Notes: generated from the sequence alone by a model not told the origin. DNA of 64,000 bases from Fusobacterium sp. FSA-380-WT-3A (GCF_012843705.1 NZ_JABAFQ010000003.1:1-64000); one strand, 5' to 3'. Positions 9,131 to 18,640 are shown, counted from the first letter of the stretch. Numbers and translations: made by a program.

Positions 9131-9740
9131 AAAATTATCTTTTTGAGAATTGGAAATCCTTGATTTCATTGGTATAAATATACCTTTTGTTACCTATGCG
9201 TTACCTACAAAGGGATTTTTAAACATTTTTCCAATTTATTCTTTTTTATTTTTATTTAAAAAAGAGTTTTCCCTATTATTAATATATTAAAATCTTATTA
9301 AAGTGACCCTAATTTTTTAAATATCCTTTTCTTTTAAATTTTTCAATATAAATATTATTAAATTCAAATTCTATTTTACAATATAAACCCAATCTTTTCT
9401 CTTATTTTAAATCCTCTAAAATTTGTCTTAGTGATTAATCCATGACATTATTCCTTATTTGATTTATAAAAAATAAAATAAATAATAAATCTTATTTTTC
9501 TATTTTCTTGTTATTTTCTATACTACTCATAGAATTTAAAAAGCATGTTTTATATTTTTATCATAGCAATTGTTTTTAATTATATTATTATCATCTATAT
9601 ATTACTTAAATTATAATTTTCTAATTTACAAATATATTTCTAACTCATTAAAATTATAATTCTAATAATTATACACTATTAATTTAATTATTTTTTATCA
9701 AAATTATTTTGTTTCCTATAAATATATTTTTAAGAAATAT
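9131..9740. other. Degenerate AT-rich region
   Basis: No credible gene in about 600 bp. The only structured item is an 8-bp direct repeat GTTACCTA at 9189-9196 and 9200-9207 separated by TGC, close to the candidate left attachment site. Short open stretches on the minus strand near 9330-9450 are broken by stops and I cannot assign them. Confidence 0.45.
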
Positions 9741-11225
9741 TTAAAATTCAATAGTAACAGCAATATCATTTATAATATTATTTATAGTCTTACTCAGTTT
9801 TTCTTCTAAATATTTTTTTGAACGATCTAGTTCATAAATACCAGCTTTTGAGTTAAAAGAACTATCATATTCACTAAAATTTAAAATTGAGCATTTTTGA
9901 GAATCATATTTATAAAAAGGTGTATAATATAAAGAAACTACTTTTTCTTTCTTTTCAATAGGAAAATTCGGAAATGGAATACTTGTAATTTCATTCACTT
10001 TTATTTCTTTCATTTTAGATCCCATTGATAATGCACCACAATATTCTCTATATAAATTTGAATTTAAAATTGCGTTATAAAATACTAAATCAGAATCACA
10101 ATAATTTTGTATTCTATAAATTCCTTGATTATGGTGCCCTACTCCTAAATTAATAAAATCATAAAAATAACTTAATCCTACATATAATCCATCCTTTCCT
10201 TTGGAAGTTCTATTGACTATAAGCAAACAATTTGAATAAATATTACTTTCAAAACAGTCTATAGTTGGATGTGAATTTAACAAACCTATATTATCAAATA
10301 TTGTAGGAGTAATCCAATAATTAGATAAATTATCTTCTTCGCTAATTATTCTCTTTTGAGGAGTATTTCCTCCTTTAATATTTTCTTTAGATATATAAGA
10401 ATAACCATATTTATAATTTTTTATCATAAAATCTATTTCTTTAAATCTTTTTGAATAAACAGAAGAATCTAATCTTGTAGTTTCCATTATCTCATTTATA
10501 CTAGGAAATGAATATGTAAATAAATTTTCAAGTTGATTATTTTGTAGCTCAGACATTATATAATCAGAAACTTGAACATATCTTTTTTTTATTTCAATTT
10601 CTTTATTAATAATTGCTTGCATTAATAGTTCTATATAAGATATTACATTTTCTTTATTTTGGTTTGGTAATGGAATAAGACAATCTAAAAATTTAGTTTT
10701 TCCATGTCTAATAGTAGAACCTCTTGGAACTAAAAAATCAATTTGATCTCTAAAAATTTGATTTTTTATAAAAGCTAGAAGATAATATTTGTAAGTAGTT
10801 ATTGGCAACTTATAAAGTGCTCCACATAACATGGTATTTGGATAATCTTTATCTAATATTACAATTTCTCCTACATTACTATCTTTTGAAATAATTATAT
10901 CTCCTTTTTTTAGTTTCATATCTACAAAATTTTGTGGAACTATTGCCTGAACTGAATCATCAGTTATATCAAGTAAATAAGATTCCTCTTGTAAAGCTTT
11001 TGTTTTTATAAAATAATATGGAGAAGTCTCAATATAACTTTCACTTCCAACTTCATATCCCAAATCATATCTTTCTAAATTCCTATCTAAAAATGAAGAA
11101 ACTGGTTTTAAATTTTTATTTTTTATTTGTAAAGATTTATATTGAGTAGCAGATAGAGTATAATCTTTTTCCATAATTTCTTGTATTGTTGTAAAAATAG
11201 GTATATCAATATAATTTTTCTTCAA
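9741..11225 (-). CDS. hsdS: Restriction-modification specificity (S) subunit
   Basis: 494 residues with the two-halved build of type I/IIB specificity subunits: a first target-recognition domain to about residue 195, a helical spacer near 195-235, a second recognition domain to about 430, and a closing helix. GALYKLPITTYKYYLLAFI in the first half and NSNLYREYCGALSMGSKMKEIKVNEITSIPFP in pieces of the second half resemble each other as expected for repeats. It follows the methylase gene by 17 bp and is co-transcribed. The recognised DNA sequence cannot be read from the protein. Confidence 0.85.
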   Translation of the reverse strand: MKKNYIDIPIFTTIQEIMEKDYTLSATQYKSLQIKNKNLKPVSSFLDRNLERYDLGYEVGSESYIETSPYYFIKTKALQEESYLLDITDDSVQAIVPQNFVDMKLKKGDIIISKDSNVGEIVILDKDYPNTMLCGALYKLPITTYKYYLLAFIKNQIFRDQIDFLVPRGSTIRHGKTKFLDCLIPLPNQNKENVISYIELLMQAIINKEIEIKKRYVQVSDYIMSELQNNQLENLFTYSFPSINEIMETTRLDSSVYSKRFKEIDFMIKNYKYGYSYISKENIKGGNTPQKRIISEEDNLSNYWITPTIFDNIGLLNSHPTIDCFESNIYSNCLLIVNRTSKGKDGLYVGLSYFYDFINLGVGHHNQGIYRIQNYCDSDLVFYNAILNSNLYREYCGALSMGSKMKEIKVNEITSIPFPNFPIEKKEKVVSLYYTPFYKYDSQKCSILNFSEYDSSFNSKAGIYELDRSKKYLEEKLSKTINNIINDIAVTIEF

Positions 11226-11242
11226 TTATAACTCTTCTCCTT

Positions 11243-13369
11243 TCATAAAAATAATTTTTTTAATGTTTCTTCTTGTTTATTACACCATTGTTTAAAAGTA
11301 AAAATTGTTTCAGAAAACTCTTCATCTAATCTAGGAGTTCCATCATTGTTTATTTCTTTTTCAAAAGTTTCTGGATTTATTTTATACTTTGTTTCAAAAC
11401 ATTTTACTTTATTTTTAGTTTTTACTTCATAACCAACCTTTTTAATTTGTTTTGAAAAAACTTGATAATTTTCAGCTTTTAATTTTTCTAGTTCACTAGA
11501 AGAAGGTTTATATGCTATTATTATGGTTGGTGACACTCCTGCTTCAGCAAAAATATTTGCAGGTAAATCTATAATAGCAACTATTCTCATGTTATTACAC
11601 AACCATTTTCTTGCCTCTTTGTGAGCTTCTATTGATGCAATTGAATTTGATAAAACAATGGCCATTCTTCCATTTTCATTTAAAATTCTAACAGCATTCT
11701 CTAAAAAAATTACTCCCATATCTATTTCATTTTGATTATATCTATTCCAAAGTTCATAACATTCAGCAATCGCTTTCTCTGCTTCATTTGGAACCCAAGA
11801 ACGAGCTTTACCAAAAGGAGGATTTGTTAAAACTATATCAAACTTCTTTAAATTTTTTCCATCTACTCTATTATCCCAATTTCCGTTATAATTCTGTTCT
11901 TGTTTTTCTGATTTAGGAATTAGTGAGATAAAATTTCCCTCATCATCAAATTTGGTTTTTATAGATCCTAAACCATCACTTTGAACTTCTATTTTAGCGT
12001 TTCCATCTCCATTAAGTAACATATTTAAAGTTGCTAATTTTACCATATTTTCATCTATGTCAAGTCCATAAAAATTTCGATCGTCTAATGTTCCATTTGA
12101 TTTTACATAGGAAACTGATAGAAAATCTGCAATTCCTACAGTTGGATCTATAATACTTTCATTATGTTTAGGATTAACCATATCAACAATAAAATCTATT
12201 ATTTGAAGTGGTGTAACAAATTGAGCATTATCAGCTTTACTATATTGAGAAGCAAAACGATGAAAAACAAGTTGATATAAATTATTCCTTTGAGAATTTG
12301 TGAAACTATAATTTTGAAATTGTCTAACTATTTCTATTACTATTTTTATTTGATTTTCATTTGTGCTATCAAAATAATTTTCATTCAGTATTTTTTTATA
12401 TTGTGACTTAGCTTTTAATCTTATTCTTTCTATTCTTTTTAAAAATTCTTGAAGACCATCATCTGAAATTCTTTCATACAAAGCTTCTTTAGGATTTATA
12501 TAATATTTTAAATCAGAAAAATTATTTTTTTCATCATAAATTTTAAGAGCTAATAATTGAATTAAAATATCGTAACCTTTTTGATTTACTAAACTACATT
12601 TATCCATAGTATGTAAAATTTGATAAAGTGCGTCATTTAAACGTTTTGAATCAGTTTTAGATATAATACTTAAATCCTCTATTTTCCTTTTAGAATAATC
12701 AACAATATCTTTAGTTGAAATATCATATTTTACCATTTCATCAAAACTTAATAAATTATCATATCCATCTGGTATATCAAAAGTTGGTTCTAATTTTCCT
12801 TTACTGTTTTCATTATTAAATTCATCACTTAAACGATAATAATTTTTTCCATTTGATTTAAATAAATACAATCTTCCTTCATCATATAATATTCCAAAAA
12901 CAGTATTTTTTGTAGATTCATTCATATATGCTTTTAATTGACTTGTAAAAACACCTTTTATATCTTTTGATCCTTCTTTTTTAAATTCTAAGGCACAAAG
13001 AAGATGTTCTTTTAACCAATTTAACTCATCCCATCTAGAATTATCTTTTTTAGTATGTAAGGCTTGATAATGCTCATACCAAGTCTTATCATCAAAAATT
13101 GCTGCATCTATTTTTATCATAGCCGAATTTTTATTTCCTTTTGGCAAGTGTATCTCTGTTCCTATATAATCTTTTGAACATAAACTAGCACCTACAAAGC
13201 AATTCAAAAATTCCCATTTATAATATTGTTCATTATACTCTCCATTTTTCTTTAAAAGATTAGTTTCTATTTTTCCAATAGTTAAATGTGTTGGTAAAAA
13301 ACAATTTATATATTTATCATTTTTATGAAAAATATTATATTCTAATTTTAACTCTTCAAATTTTTTCAT
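11243..13369 (-). CDS. Nuclease-like / N6-adenine DNA methylase fusion (RM subunit)
   Basis: 708 residues. The middle and C-terminal part is a gamma-class adenine methylase: FVTPLQIIDFIVDM near residue 384, the SAM-binding motif DPTVGIADF at 408-416 and the catalytic NPPF at 516-519. The N-terminal 180 residues resemble the HsdR N-terminal nuclease fold, with Asp88 (IDAAIFDD) and Glu128-Phe-Lys130 (ALEFKK) as a plausible PD-(D/E)xK centre. With a separate S gene and no HsdR nearby this resembles BcgI-type (type IIB) enzymes, where one chain cuts and methylates. Cleavage activity is inference. Confidence 0.8.
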   Translation of the reverse strand: MKKFEELKLEYNIFHKNDKYINCFLPTHLTIGKIETNLLKKNGEYNEQYYKWEFLNCFVGASLCSKDYIGTEIHLPKGNKNSAMIKIDAAIFDDKTWYEHYQALHTKKDNSRWDELNWLKEHLLCALEFKKEGSKDIKGVFTSQLKAYMNESTKNTVFGILYDEGRLYLFKSNGKNYYRLSDEFNNENSKGKLEPTFDIPDGYDNLLSFDEMVKYDISTKDIVDYSKRKIEDLSIISKTDSKRLNDALYQILHTMDKCSLVNQKGYDILIQLLALKIYDEKNNFSDLKYYINPKEALYERISDDGLQEFLKRIERIRLKAKSQYKKILNENYFDSTNENQIKIVIEIVRQFQNYSFTNSQRNNLYQLVFHRFASQYSKADNAQFVTPLQIIDFIVDMVNPKHNESIIDPTVGIADFLSVSYVKSNGTLDDRNFYGLDIDENMVKLATLNMLLNGDGNAKIEVQSDGLGSIKTKFDDEGNFISLIPKSEKQEQNYNGNWDNRVDGKNLKKFDIVLTNPPFGKARSWVPNEAEKAIAECYELWNRYNQNEIDMGVIFLENAVRILNENGRMAIVLSNSIASIEAHKEARKWLCNNMRIVAIIDLPANIFAEAGVSPTIIIAYKPSSSELEKLKAENYQVFSKQIKKVGYEVKTKNKVKCFETKYKINPETFEKEINNDGTPRLDEEFSETIFTFKQWCNKQEETLKKLFL

Positions 13370-14215
13370 AAAATCTCCTTTTTTAATTTTTTATACATTT
13401 TTGATTAAAACAGCAGTTTTATTATATCCTTTTACAGTCTATGAAGTCAATAATTACTTATTTTGCTATTCATTAAAAGTTGAGAATTAAGTCTCCTCAA
13501 TTATATAAAATAGTATATAATTACTAATTATACCAGAATTCTTATCTAATTATTTATTTCATTTTTTATAAAAACACCATAGTCACATTATAACATAATA
13601 TTTTTTCTAATTAATATCATATTATCTTTAATTTCCTCTAAAGTTAGTGATATTCTTGTATCTATTATATTTGCCATAATACTTCTTAATTCATCTAATA
13701 TTTTTTTGCTTTATCTAATAGCTTATTAAATCTTTTTAATTTCTCTACTATCTCTTAAATTCTGACTTCTGTTCTCATTATTTAACAAACTATACTTTCT
13801 ATATTTATTCCATAAATTTTATCTATTAATTTGTATATCTCTAAATTATTTAAAATCAAGATATTTTTATTGAAAATATTTGATAATACATTAGGGGTAT
13901 GGATTATAAAAATAAATTATATTTTTGAAAATGTCTTAGTTAAACCTTCTATTATCTTACTCTATAAACTCGAGTGTAATTGCATATCAAATTCGTTATA
14001 AATACTACTCCAAAATTTTCTTATAAAATATTATCTAATAATTGAAAATTTAATATTATCATTTTATATACTTACTATATTAATAGTATTTTTATATCAT
14101 CATTAAGTACTTTAATATAGAAAATTTATTATAATATTTATGATATTTATTATATCACACTATAAAGAAAATCCCTATTTTATTATTTATTAACTATGTA
14201 ACTCCAAAAATATTT
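13370..14215. other. Gene-free region with decayed coding fragments
   Basis: About 850 bp without an intact gene. On the minus strand around 13600-13790, two frames joined by a shift give a lysine-rich helical stretch ending in ILDELRSIMANIIDTR, which looks like a broken gene remnant of unknown family. Another broken stretch lies near 13920-13990. Stops interrupt both. I see no RNA gene or strong terminator. Confidence 0.4.
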
Positions 14216-15565
14216 CTATAAAAATATTCCCATATAAATCGGTAAATGAATAACTCCATCTTTTATCATCAAGTCTTTTTGATACAAGATATATGAGTTA
14301 TTTATCCTTTCACCATACTTCTTTCTAAATTTATCAAGAGAAGAATGTTTTCTATAAGTAGATGATTTAACCTCTATAACTGCTAGTTTTTTTATATTTT
14401 TCTTATCTTTTATAAGAAAATCTATCTCCATATTATTTTCTTTTTTTTCTTTATCATATCTTGAATAGAAAAATAGTTTATGTCCATTTGTTCTCAATAT
14501 TTGAGCTACAATATTCTCCATAATCATTCCTTCATTTATATTCAACTTATTAAAGAGAACAGCCTTATAAATCTCATTATCAGTATAACTTCCATCCATA
14601 AAAGTTTGAGTAACAAGAAGTCCTGTATCCATCATATAACATTTTCTAGTAGAATAATCACTATTTAGACTAAGTCCTACATTTGGGTCTGTTGAATTGT
14701 AACAAGGATTAACAATCATAGCATCATTTAACCACATAAAAGAATCCTCATACTCTCTATATCTAGCTTCTTTTGATATAGAACTTAGATTATATTTCTT
14801 CTCTTTTTTAGATAGTTGGCTTGGAATCTCATCAAAAATAGATATTACTTTATTTTCATATCCTTTAGCAAATTTACTTATATCATTTCTATATAAAGTT
14901 AAAATATCTCTTTTTATTTCATCAACATTAGCAAAATCTTTTGTAGCAATATACTCATTTACAGCTTGTGGCATTCCTCCAACTAAAATATACTGTCTAA
15001 AATCATTCATTACTTTTCTATGTAATGCTTGTCCTAATGGCTTTTTTTCATCAAAACACATTTTTAAAAATGGAATTGTTGTAGTATCTCCTAATGCCCA
15101 TAAAAATTCTTCAAAATCAAGTGGGTACATTTGAATATGTTTCTCTTCTGATGGAAGTATTATATTTTCTGTATTTCTTTTAAGTGATAATAGAGAACCT
15201 GTTTCTATATAATCATATCTTCCATCTTTTACTAGATATTTTATTAATTGTCTTGCTTTTGGAAATTGTTGAACCTCATCAAAAACAATTAAGCTTTCTC
15301 TTCTAAAAAGTTGTACTCCATAAAAAGCTGATAATTTTATAAAAAATAAATCTAAATTACTACTTTCATTTTCAAATAAATCAACTATTTCTTTTGAAAT
15401 ATTTCCAAAATCAATAATTAGATAACTTTTATACTCATTTTTTCCAAACTCTTCACAAAGATAGCTTTTTCCTATTCTTCTTGCACCATCTATAAGTAAT
15501 GCTGTCTTTCCTTGTGATTTTTCTTTCCATTCAAGTAAAGAACTGTATACTTTTCTTTTAAGCAT
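14216..15565 (-). CDS. AAA family ATPase with C-terminal DUF4143 domain
   Basis: 449 residues. An AAA_14-type P-loop is at residues 27-34 (GARRIGKS) and a Walker B at about 93-97 (IVFDE, Asp96 and Glu97). The C-terminal DUF4143 region ends with MEIDFLIKDK and AVIEVKSS near residues 380-405, a PD-(D/E)xK-like arrangement. These proteins are common, often many per genome, and mobile; function is not established, although toxin-like or selfish roles have been proposed. The start is the ATG behind GAGGTGG. It stands alone between two decayed spacers, with a highly regular repeat array over its promoter. Confidence 0.85.
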   Translation of the reverse strand: MLKRKVYSSLLEWKEKSQGKTALLIDGARRIGKSYLCEEFGKNEYKSYLIIDFGNISKEIVDLFENESSNLDLFFIKLSAFYGVQLFRRESLIVFDEVQQFPKARQLIKYLVKDGRYDYIETGSLLSLKRNTENIILPSEEKHIQMYPLDFEEFLWALGDTTTIPFLKMCFDEKKPLGQALHRKVMNDFRQYILVGGMPQAVNEYIATKDFANVDEIKRDILTLYRNDISKFAKGYENKVISIFDEIPSQLSKKEKKYNLSSISKEARYREYEDSFMWLNDAMIVNPCYNSTDPNVGLSLNSDYSTRKCYMMDTGLLVTQTFMDGSYTDNEIYKAVLFNKLNINEGMIMENIVAQILRTNGHKLFFYSRYDKEKKENNMEIDFLIKDKKNIKKLAVIEVKSSTYRKHSSLDKFRKKYGERINNSYILYQKDLMIKDGVIHLPIYMGIFL

Positions 15566-15588
15566 ATTACCACCTCAAAATACAATAA

Positions 15589-15665
15589 TCACGTTTTCCT
15601 ATATTTTATTATATCATTTTTTCACGTTTTCCGATATATTTTTTATATTATTTTTCACTTTTTCC
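15589..15665. promoter_or_regulatory. Three direct repeats at 33-bp spacing over the AAA ATPase promoter
   Basis: TCACGTTTTCC at 15589-15599 and 15622-15632, and TCACTTTTTCC at 15655-15665, start exactly 33 bp apart (about three helical turns), so a bound protein would occupy the same DNA face. On the minus strand (GGAAAACGTGA) a TATAAT -10 lies at 15608-15613, between the first and second copies; the -35 position (about 15631-15636) reads TATCGG and falls on the second copy. This looks like a dedicated operator array, possibly autoregulatory. Confidence 0.65.
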
Positions 15666-15904
15666 AACTATTTTGATATTTTTATCCTATATCTTATATT
15701 TCTTCCCTCTCTTATTTTAAATTCTATCTCTAATATTTCTACAAACTGATATTCCTAGAGTTAATCTTTTAGAAGAAATATTACTTGGTATCTCTCCTAA
15801 AGATATTATCTCTATTTTATTATTATGTAATTTGATTATATATTTTTTATAACACTATATTATCATTTTATTACTTATATATTATCTAAAAAAATTTATT
15901 TTTT
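15666..15904. other. Spacer with no intact gene
   Basis: AT-rich DNA upstream of the AAA ATPase control region. A minus-strand open stretch near 15740-15820 (contains LGEIPSNISSKRLTLGI) ends in stops and has no ribosome site, so it may be a remnant. Nothing else recognisable. Confidence 0.35.
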
Positions 15905-15937
15905 AGAGGTTATCCTAATTAAATCAAGATAACCTCT
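15905..15937. terminator. Terminator downstream of rep
   Basis: AGAGGTTATC (15905-15914) pairs perfectly with GATAACCTCT (15928-15937) over a 13-nt loop. T-rich tracts on both sides make it usable in both directions; it lies just after the end of the leftward rep gene. Confidence 0.75.
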
Positions 15938-15943
15938 TTTCTT

Positions 15944-16990
15944 TTATCTTATTTTATAATTTAATAAGTCTTTTCTCATTTTCAATATTTCAGCATATAC
16001 ATCTAGTATAATAATTTTTCTTTCTCCTTGTATTGAATTTAATATCTTCCTAACTTTAGTAACTGCTCCTTCTCTTGTTTTATTATTATCTATACATATT
16101 CCTAATGCTCTTCTTAATACTTCATAATCATATATAGTTGACAGATTCTGTAAAATAAATCTTTCATACTCAAAGTTTCCTTTAGCTCTCTCTTGAATTA
16201 ATATACTTGTTAATTCATTTGCCCATTCTTGATATAAAGTATCTATTATTTCCATATTTATCACATTTTCTAAGATATATTTCTTATATTCTGAAAAATA
16301 ATGTCCATATATATCAAAACTAGTAAATTCTTCCACAGTAAAAGGAATTTCTCTTCTTATTCTTTTAGAAACCTCTAATCTCATTCTTCTTAATAAATCA
16401 GGATTCTCACATACTATATCCTCTATATTTTCCTCTCCTAATTTGCTTTTTAAATTTTCATATTGATTATAAATCATCAAACGATTATTATAATCTTTAT
16501 TAGTTCTTCCAGTATCAGAGTATATAACTGTTTCTACTTCTTCTGTTAATGTATCTACATATTTTTTACTTCTTGCTTTATTTTTCTTTTTAGTATATGT
16601 ATATGCAAATATCTTATAAATTTTACAGTAACTATTAAAATCCATATTTTCTCTCATATAATAAGTAAAAGGAATATCTACTCTAGTTAATGATATACTA
16701 TCTATAATATCTCCCCAATTTTGAGATATATATTCTGCAAATGCTCTTTGAACCTCAAAACATTGTTCTCTACTATCTATTAAGAAAGCATTATTTCCTC
16801 TAAAAAATCTAGGATAAGAAATCTTGACTATAAGATTACTATCTGGTGTTCTTTCTAGCACATCACAGTATGTATATCCTTGTGTACTTCTTAAATTATT
16901 AATAGAACTTCTTAAATGTTCTATAACATCATAACCACCTAATGTACAAATTTCTTTTAATATGTTTAATCTAATTTCTATTGTATCCAT
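15944..16990 (-). CDS. Replication initiation protein (Rep_trans / phage gene II-like)
   Basis: 348 residues. The layout is like rolling-circle initiators of the Rep_trans or phage II/X type: SLTRVDIPF at residues 100-108, then a region with Tyr174 and Tyr177 in LMIYNQYENLKSK that could supply the nicking tyrosine, then RLEVSKRI at 204-211. I do not see an unmistakable HUH motif, so the exact family is uncertain; a MobT-like relaxase is an alternative. The gene has an AGGAGGAAGAA site and reads away from a palindrome-rich, origin-like region. It probably lets the excised element replicate. Confidence 0.6.
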   Translation of the reverse strand: MDTIEIRLNILKEICTLGGYDVIEHLRSSINNLRSTQGYTYCDVLERTPDSNLIVKISYPRFFRGNNAFLIDSREQCFEVQRAFAEYISQNWGDIIDSISLTRVDIPFTYYMRENMDFNSYCKIYKIFAYTYTKKKNKARSKKYVDTLTEEVETVIYSDTGRTNKDYNNRLMIYNQYENLKSKLGEENIEDIVCENPDLLRRMRLEVSKRIRREIPFTVEEFTSFDIYGHYFSEYKKYILENVINMEIIDTLYQEWANELTSILIQERAKGNFEYERFILQNLSTIYDYEVLRRALGICIDNNKTREGAVTKVRKILNSIQGERKIIILDVYAEILKMRKDLLNYKIR

Positions 16991-17034
16991 TCTTCTTCCT
17001 CCTTATAAAATTAATTAAAAGATACATATATTTC

Positions 17035-17340
17035 AGTGAGTGTCCTCATTTTCACTCAAGTGAATTCGGACACTCACTTACTAAAAAAACAAAAAATATC
17101 CAAAAAATAGCTATTTTTTGGATATTTTAAGTAAATTTATACTAGTTTATAACTTTGTATAAACCTATCTAAATTAGTATACCCCTTGAGGTCACAAGGG
17201 GTATAAACATGTGTACAAATATAAATAATAACTAATTTATACAGTTATCTCTATAACTTATACACGTATATTGTTAAAGATATTAATAACTTTTATTAGT
17301 AATATATCTATTTAAACACACAATATACATGTATATTGTT
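17035..17340. other. Candidate replication origin next to rep
   Basis: A dense set of secondary structures in 300 bp. There is an 11-bp stem (17035-17045 with 17068-17078) enclosing a smaller hairpin TTCACT-CA-AGTGAA (17051-17064), giving a cruciform. A perfect 36-bp palindrome spans 17093-17128. An 11-bp stem TATACCCCTTG (17178-17188 with 17195-17205) follows. A 20-bp palindrome lies at 17320-17339. TTATACACG (17258-17266) matches the DnaA box at eight of nine positions, amid TTATAC-rich repeats. Position upstream of rep fits an origin or nick site; function is inferred. Confidence 0.55.
17320..17339. promoter_or_regulatory. 20-bp palindrome, candidate AbrB-type operator 1
   Basis: ACAATATACATGTATATTGT is a perfect palindrome. 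A near-identical half (ACAATATCATGTATAT on the minus strand) lies just upstream of the AbrB-type gene at 17573-17599, and GTATATTGTTA recurs at 17266-17276 and 17331-17341. Confidence 0.5.
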
Positions 17341-17352
17341 ATATAAAAAAAA

Positions 17353-17368
17353 GAGAGGTTTCCCTCTC
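17353..17368 (-). terminator. Terminator of the AbrB-type gene
   Basis: On the minus strand GAGAGG, a GAAA loop and CCTCTC are followed by eight T residues, directly after the stop codon at 17386. Confidence 0.8.
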
Positions 17369-17385
17369 AATTTCTTAAAAGCTAT

Positions 17386-17553
17386 TTATTCTTTTCTAAT
17401 AATAAGAGAATTATTTCTCCTATCATAAAATAAAGTTACTATCCTATCATTACTTGTTATACCAAGATCTTTTATTATCTCTTTATTGATAGGTAAATTA
17501 TACTGTTCTGCTATACCTTTCTTAGGTTTTCTATAACTAAGTTTCTTTTTCAT
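17386..17553 (-). CDS. AbrB/SpoVT-type DNA-binding protein
   Basis: 55 residues when started at the ATG at 17551-17553, which has a GGGGG site six bases upstream; a longer frame from 17589 lacks a ribosome site and is less likely. The pattern GIAEQYNLPINKEIIKDLGI followed by RIVTLFYDRRNNSLIIRKE is a swapped-hairpin AbrB/MazE fold. It is probably a small dimeric regulator of copy number or of itself. Two matching palindromic sites, one at the origin-like region and one over its own promoter, support this. An antitoxin role is an alternative, but no toxin gene is adjacent. Confidence 0.75.
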   Translation of the reverse strand: MKKKLSYRKPKKGIAEQYNLPINKEIIKDLGITSNDRIVTLFYDRRNNSLIIRKE

Positions 17554-17572
17554 AACAATACCCCCTTTTGTA

Positions 17573-17599
17573 TTAATATACATATACATGATATTGTTA
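17573..17599 (-). promoter_or_regulatory. Candidate AbrB-type operator 2 (autoregulation)
   Basis: An imperfect palindrome of ATATAC and GTATAT units ending in GATATTGTTA, 20 bp upstream of the AbrB-type start. Its half-site matches the perfect palindrome at 17320-17339 except for one base gap, which suggests that one protein binds both. Confidence 0.45.
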
Positions 17600-17723
17600 A
17601 TAAAAATTATATTTTTTACTATATATTGTATTTTTGATATATAAATTTTCTAGTTCTATTATCTATAATATAAAATATTTCTTTGATTATATAAAAAAAT
17701 CAATTTATAATTTCTTTAGTTGT

Positions 17724-17759
17724 AAAAAATAGATAGAGATATATCCCTATCTATTTTTT
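17724..17759 (-). terminator. Terminator of the lipoprotein gene at 17767
   Basis: A 13-bp perfect stem (AAAAAATAGATAG at 17724-17736 with its complement at 17747-17759), loop of 10, the T-run built into the arm on the minus strand. Confidence 0.8.
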
Positions 17760-17766
17760 ATTGTCA

Positions 17767-18537
17767 TTATTTAATTACAACTGGTTGATCTTCTTTAGTA
17801 GATTGAGCTTCAATAAATGGTCTTATTGTAGTAAATGTAGTATTTTCTATAATTTCTCTACATATTTCATATACCAAAGCATGTGATAATAAGTAGTTAT
17901 ATTCAGAACTATCCATAGAAAATTCCTCTGATTGAAATTGTCCAGAAATAAATGCTACTATAGATTTATTAAATAGAATCTCACACTCTAATTTTCTACC
18001 TTCTTCATATGCTCTAACAAATAATTTAAACAGAATCTCATCTAATCCAACTGTAGCTGTTATATAGTAATAATCATATTTTTTATTATACCAATCTTCA
18101 TCCTTTTCAAATTCGTTAGGTTTGTATTCTTCAATAGACCAATTCATTTCCACTCTATAATCTTTATATCTTACAGGATATTCTACTTGTTCTAGAGCAG
18201 CATCTCTGTAATATTGTAAGAAAGGTTTTGATATCTTTTTAATATCATCTAGAGTTAACACATAATTTTTATGATATACTGGTTCAATAATATCATTTAC
18301 CAAGTCATAATTTGTGCAGCCTCTTAGAAATGTATTGGCTACATTTTGACTTTTACTTTCAATATCTGCTGATACATATGTCACATAGCTAATATATTTA
18401 AGTTCTTCTTCTAGATTACTAATATACTTGCTTCTAGATATAGTTTTAGATAACTCTAGCACATCTTCTTTACTAGCTCCACATCCATTAAATAACATTA
18501 TAACAACTAAACTTAACATAACTAAAAACTTTTTCAT
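17767..18537 (-). CDS. Putative lipoprotein, unknown function
   Basis: 256 residues. A signal peptide with lipobox LFNGC (Cys19) directs it to the envelope as a lipoprotein. The mature part is acidic, with several YDYYY-type tyrosine clusters and a predicted alpha/beta mix; I recognise no domain. It has a GGAG site upstream of the ATG and its own terminator, so it may be monocistronic. It is the first of at least three lipoprotein genes in this part of the island. Confidence 0.8.
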   Translation of the reverse strand: MKKFLVMLSLVVIMLFNGCGASKEDVLELSKTISRSKYISNLEEELKYISYVTYVSADIESKSQNVANTFLRGCTNYDLVNDIIEPVYHKNYVLTLDDIKKISKPFLQYYRDAALEQVEYPVRYKDYRVEMNWSIEEYKPNEFEKDEDWYNKKYDYYYITATVGLDEILFKLFVRAYEEGRKLECEILFNKSIVAFISGQFQSEEFSMDSSEYNYLLSHALVYEICREIIENTTFTTIRPFIEAQSTKEDQPVVIK

Positions 18538-18640
18538 AATTGGTCTCCTTTATATTATCAATTCTTTTTAGTTATTTTCAAAATTATCTATATACTCTAA
18601 TAAGATCCTATGTTACTATTAAATCTTGATATATAATCTT

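Noticed and set aside
9189-9207. GTTACCTA-TGC-GTTACCTA as an attachment core
   Set aside because: No matching copy seen at the right boundary; it is a local repeat only.
17035-17078. Inverted repeat read as an insertion-sequence end
   Set aside because: No transposase or target duplication nearby; position next to rep favours an origin structure.
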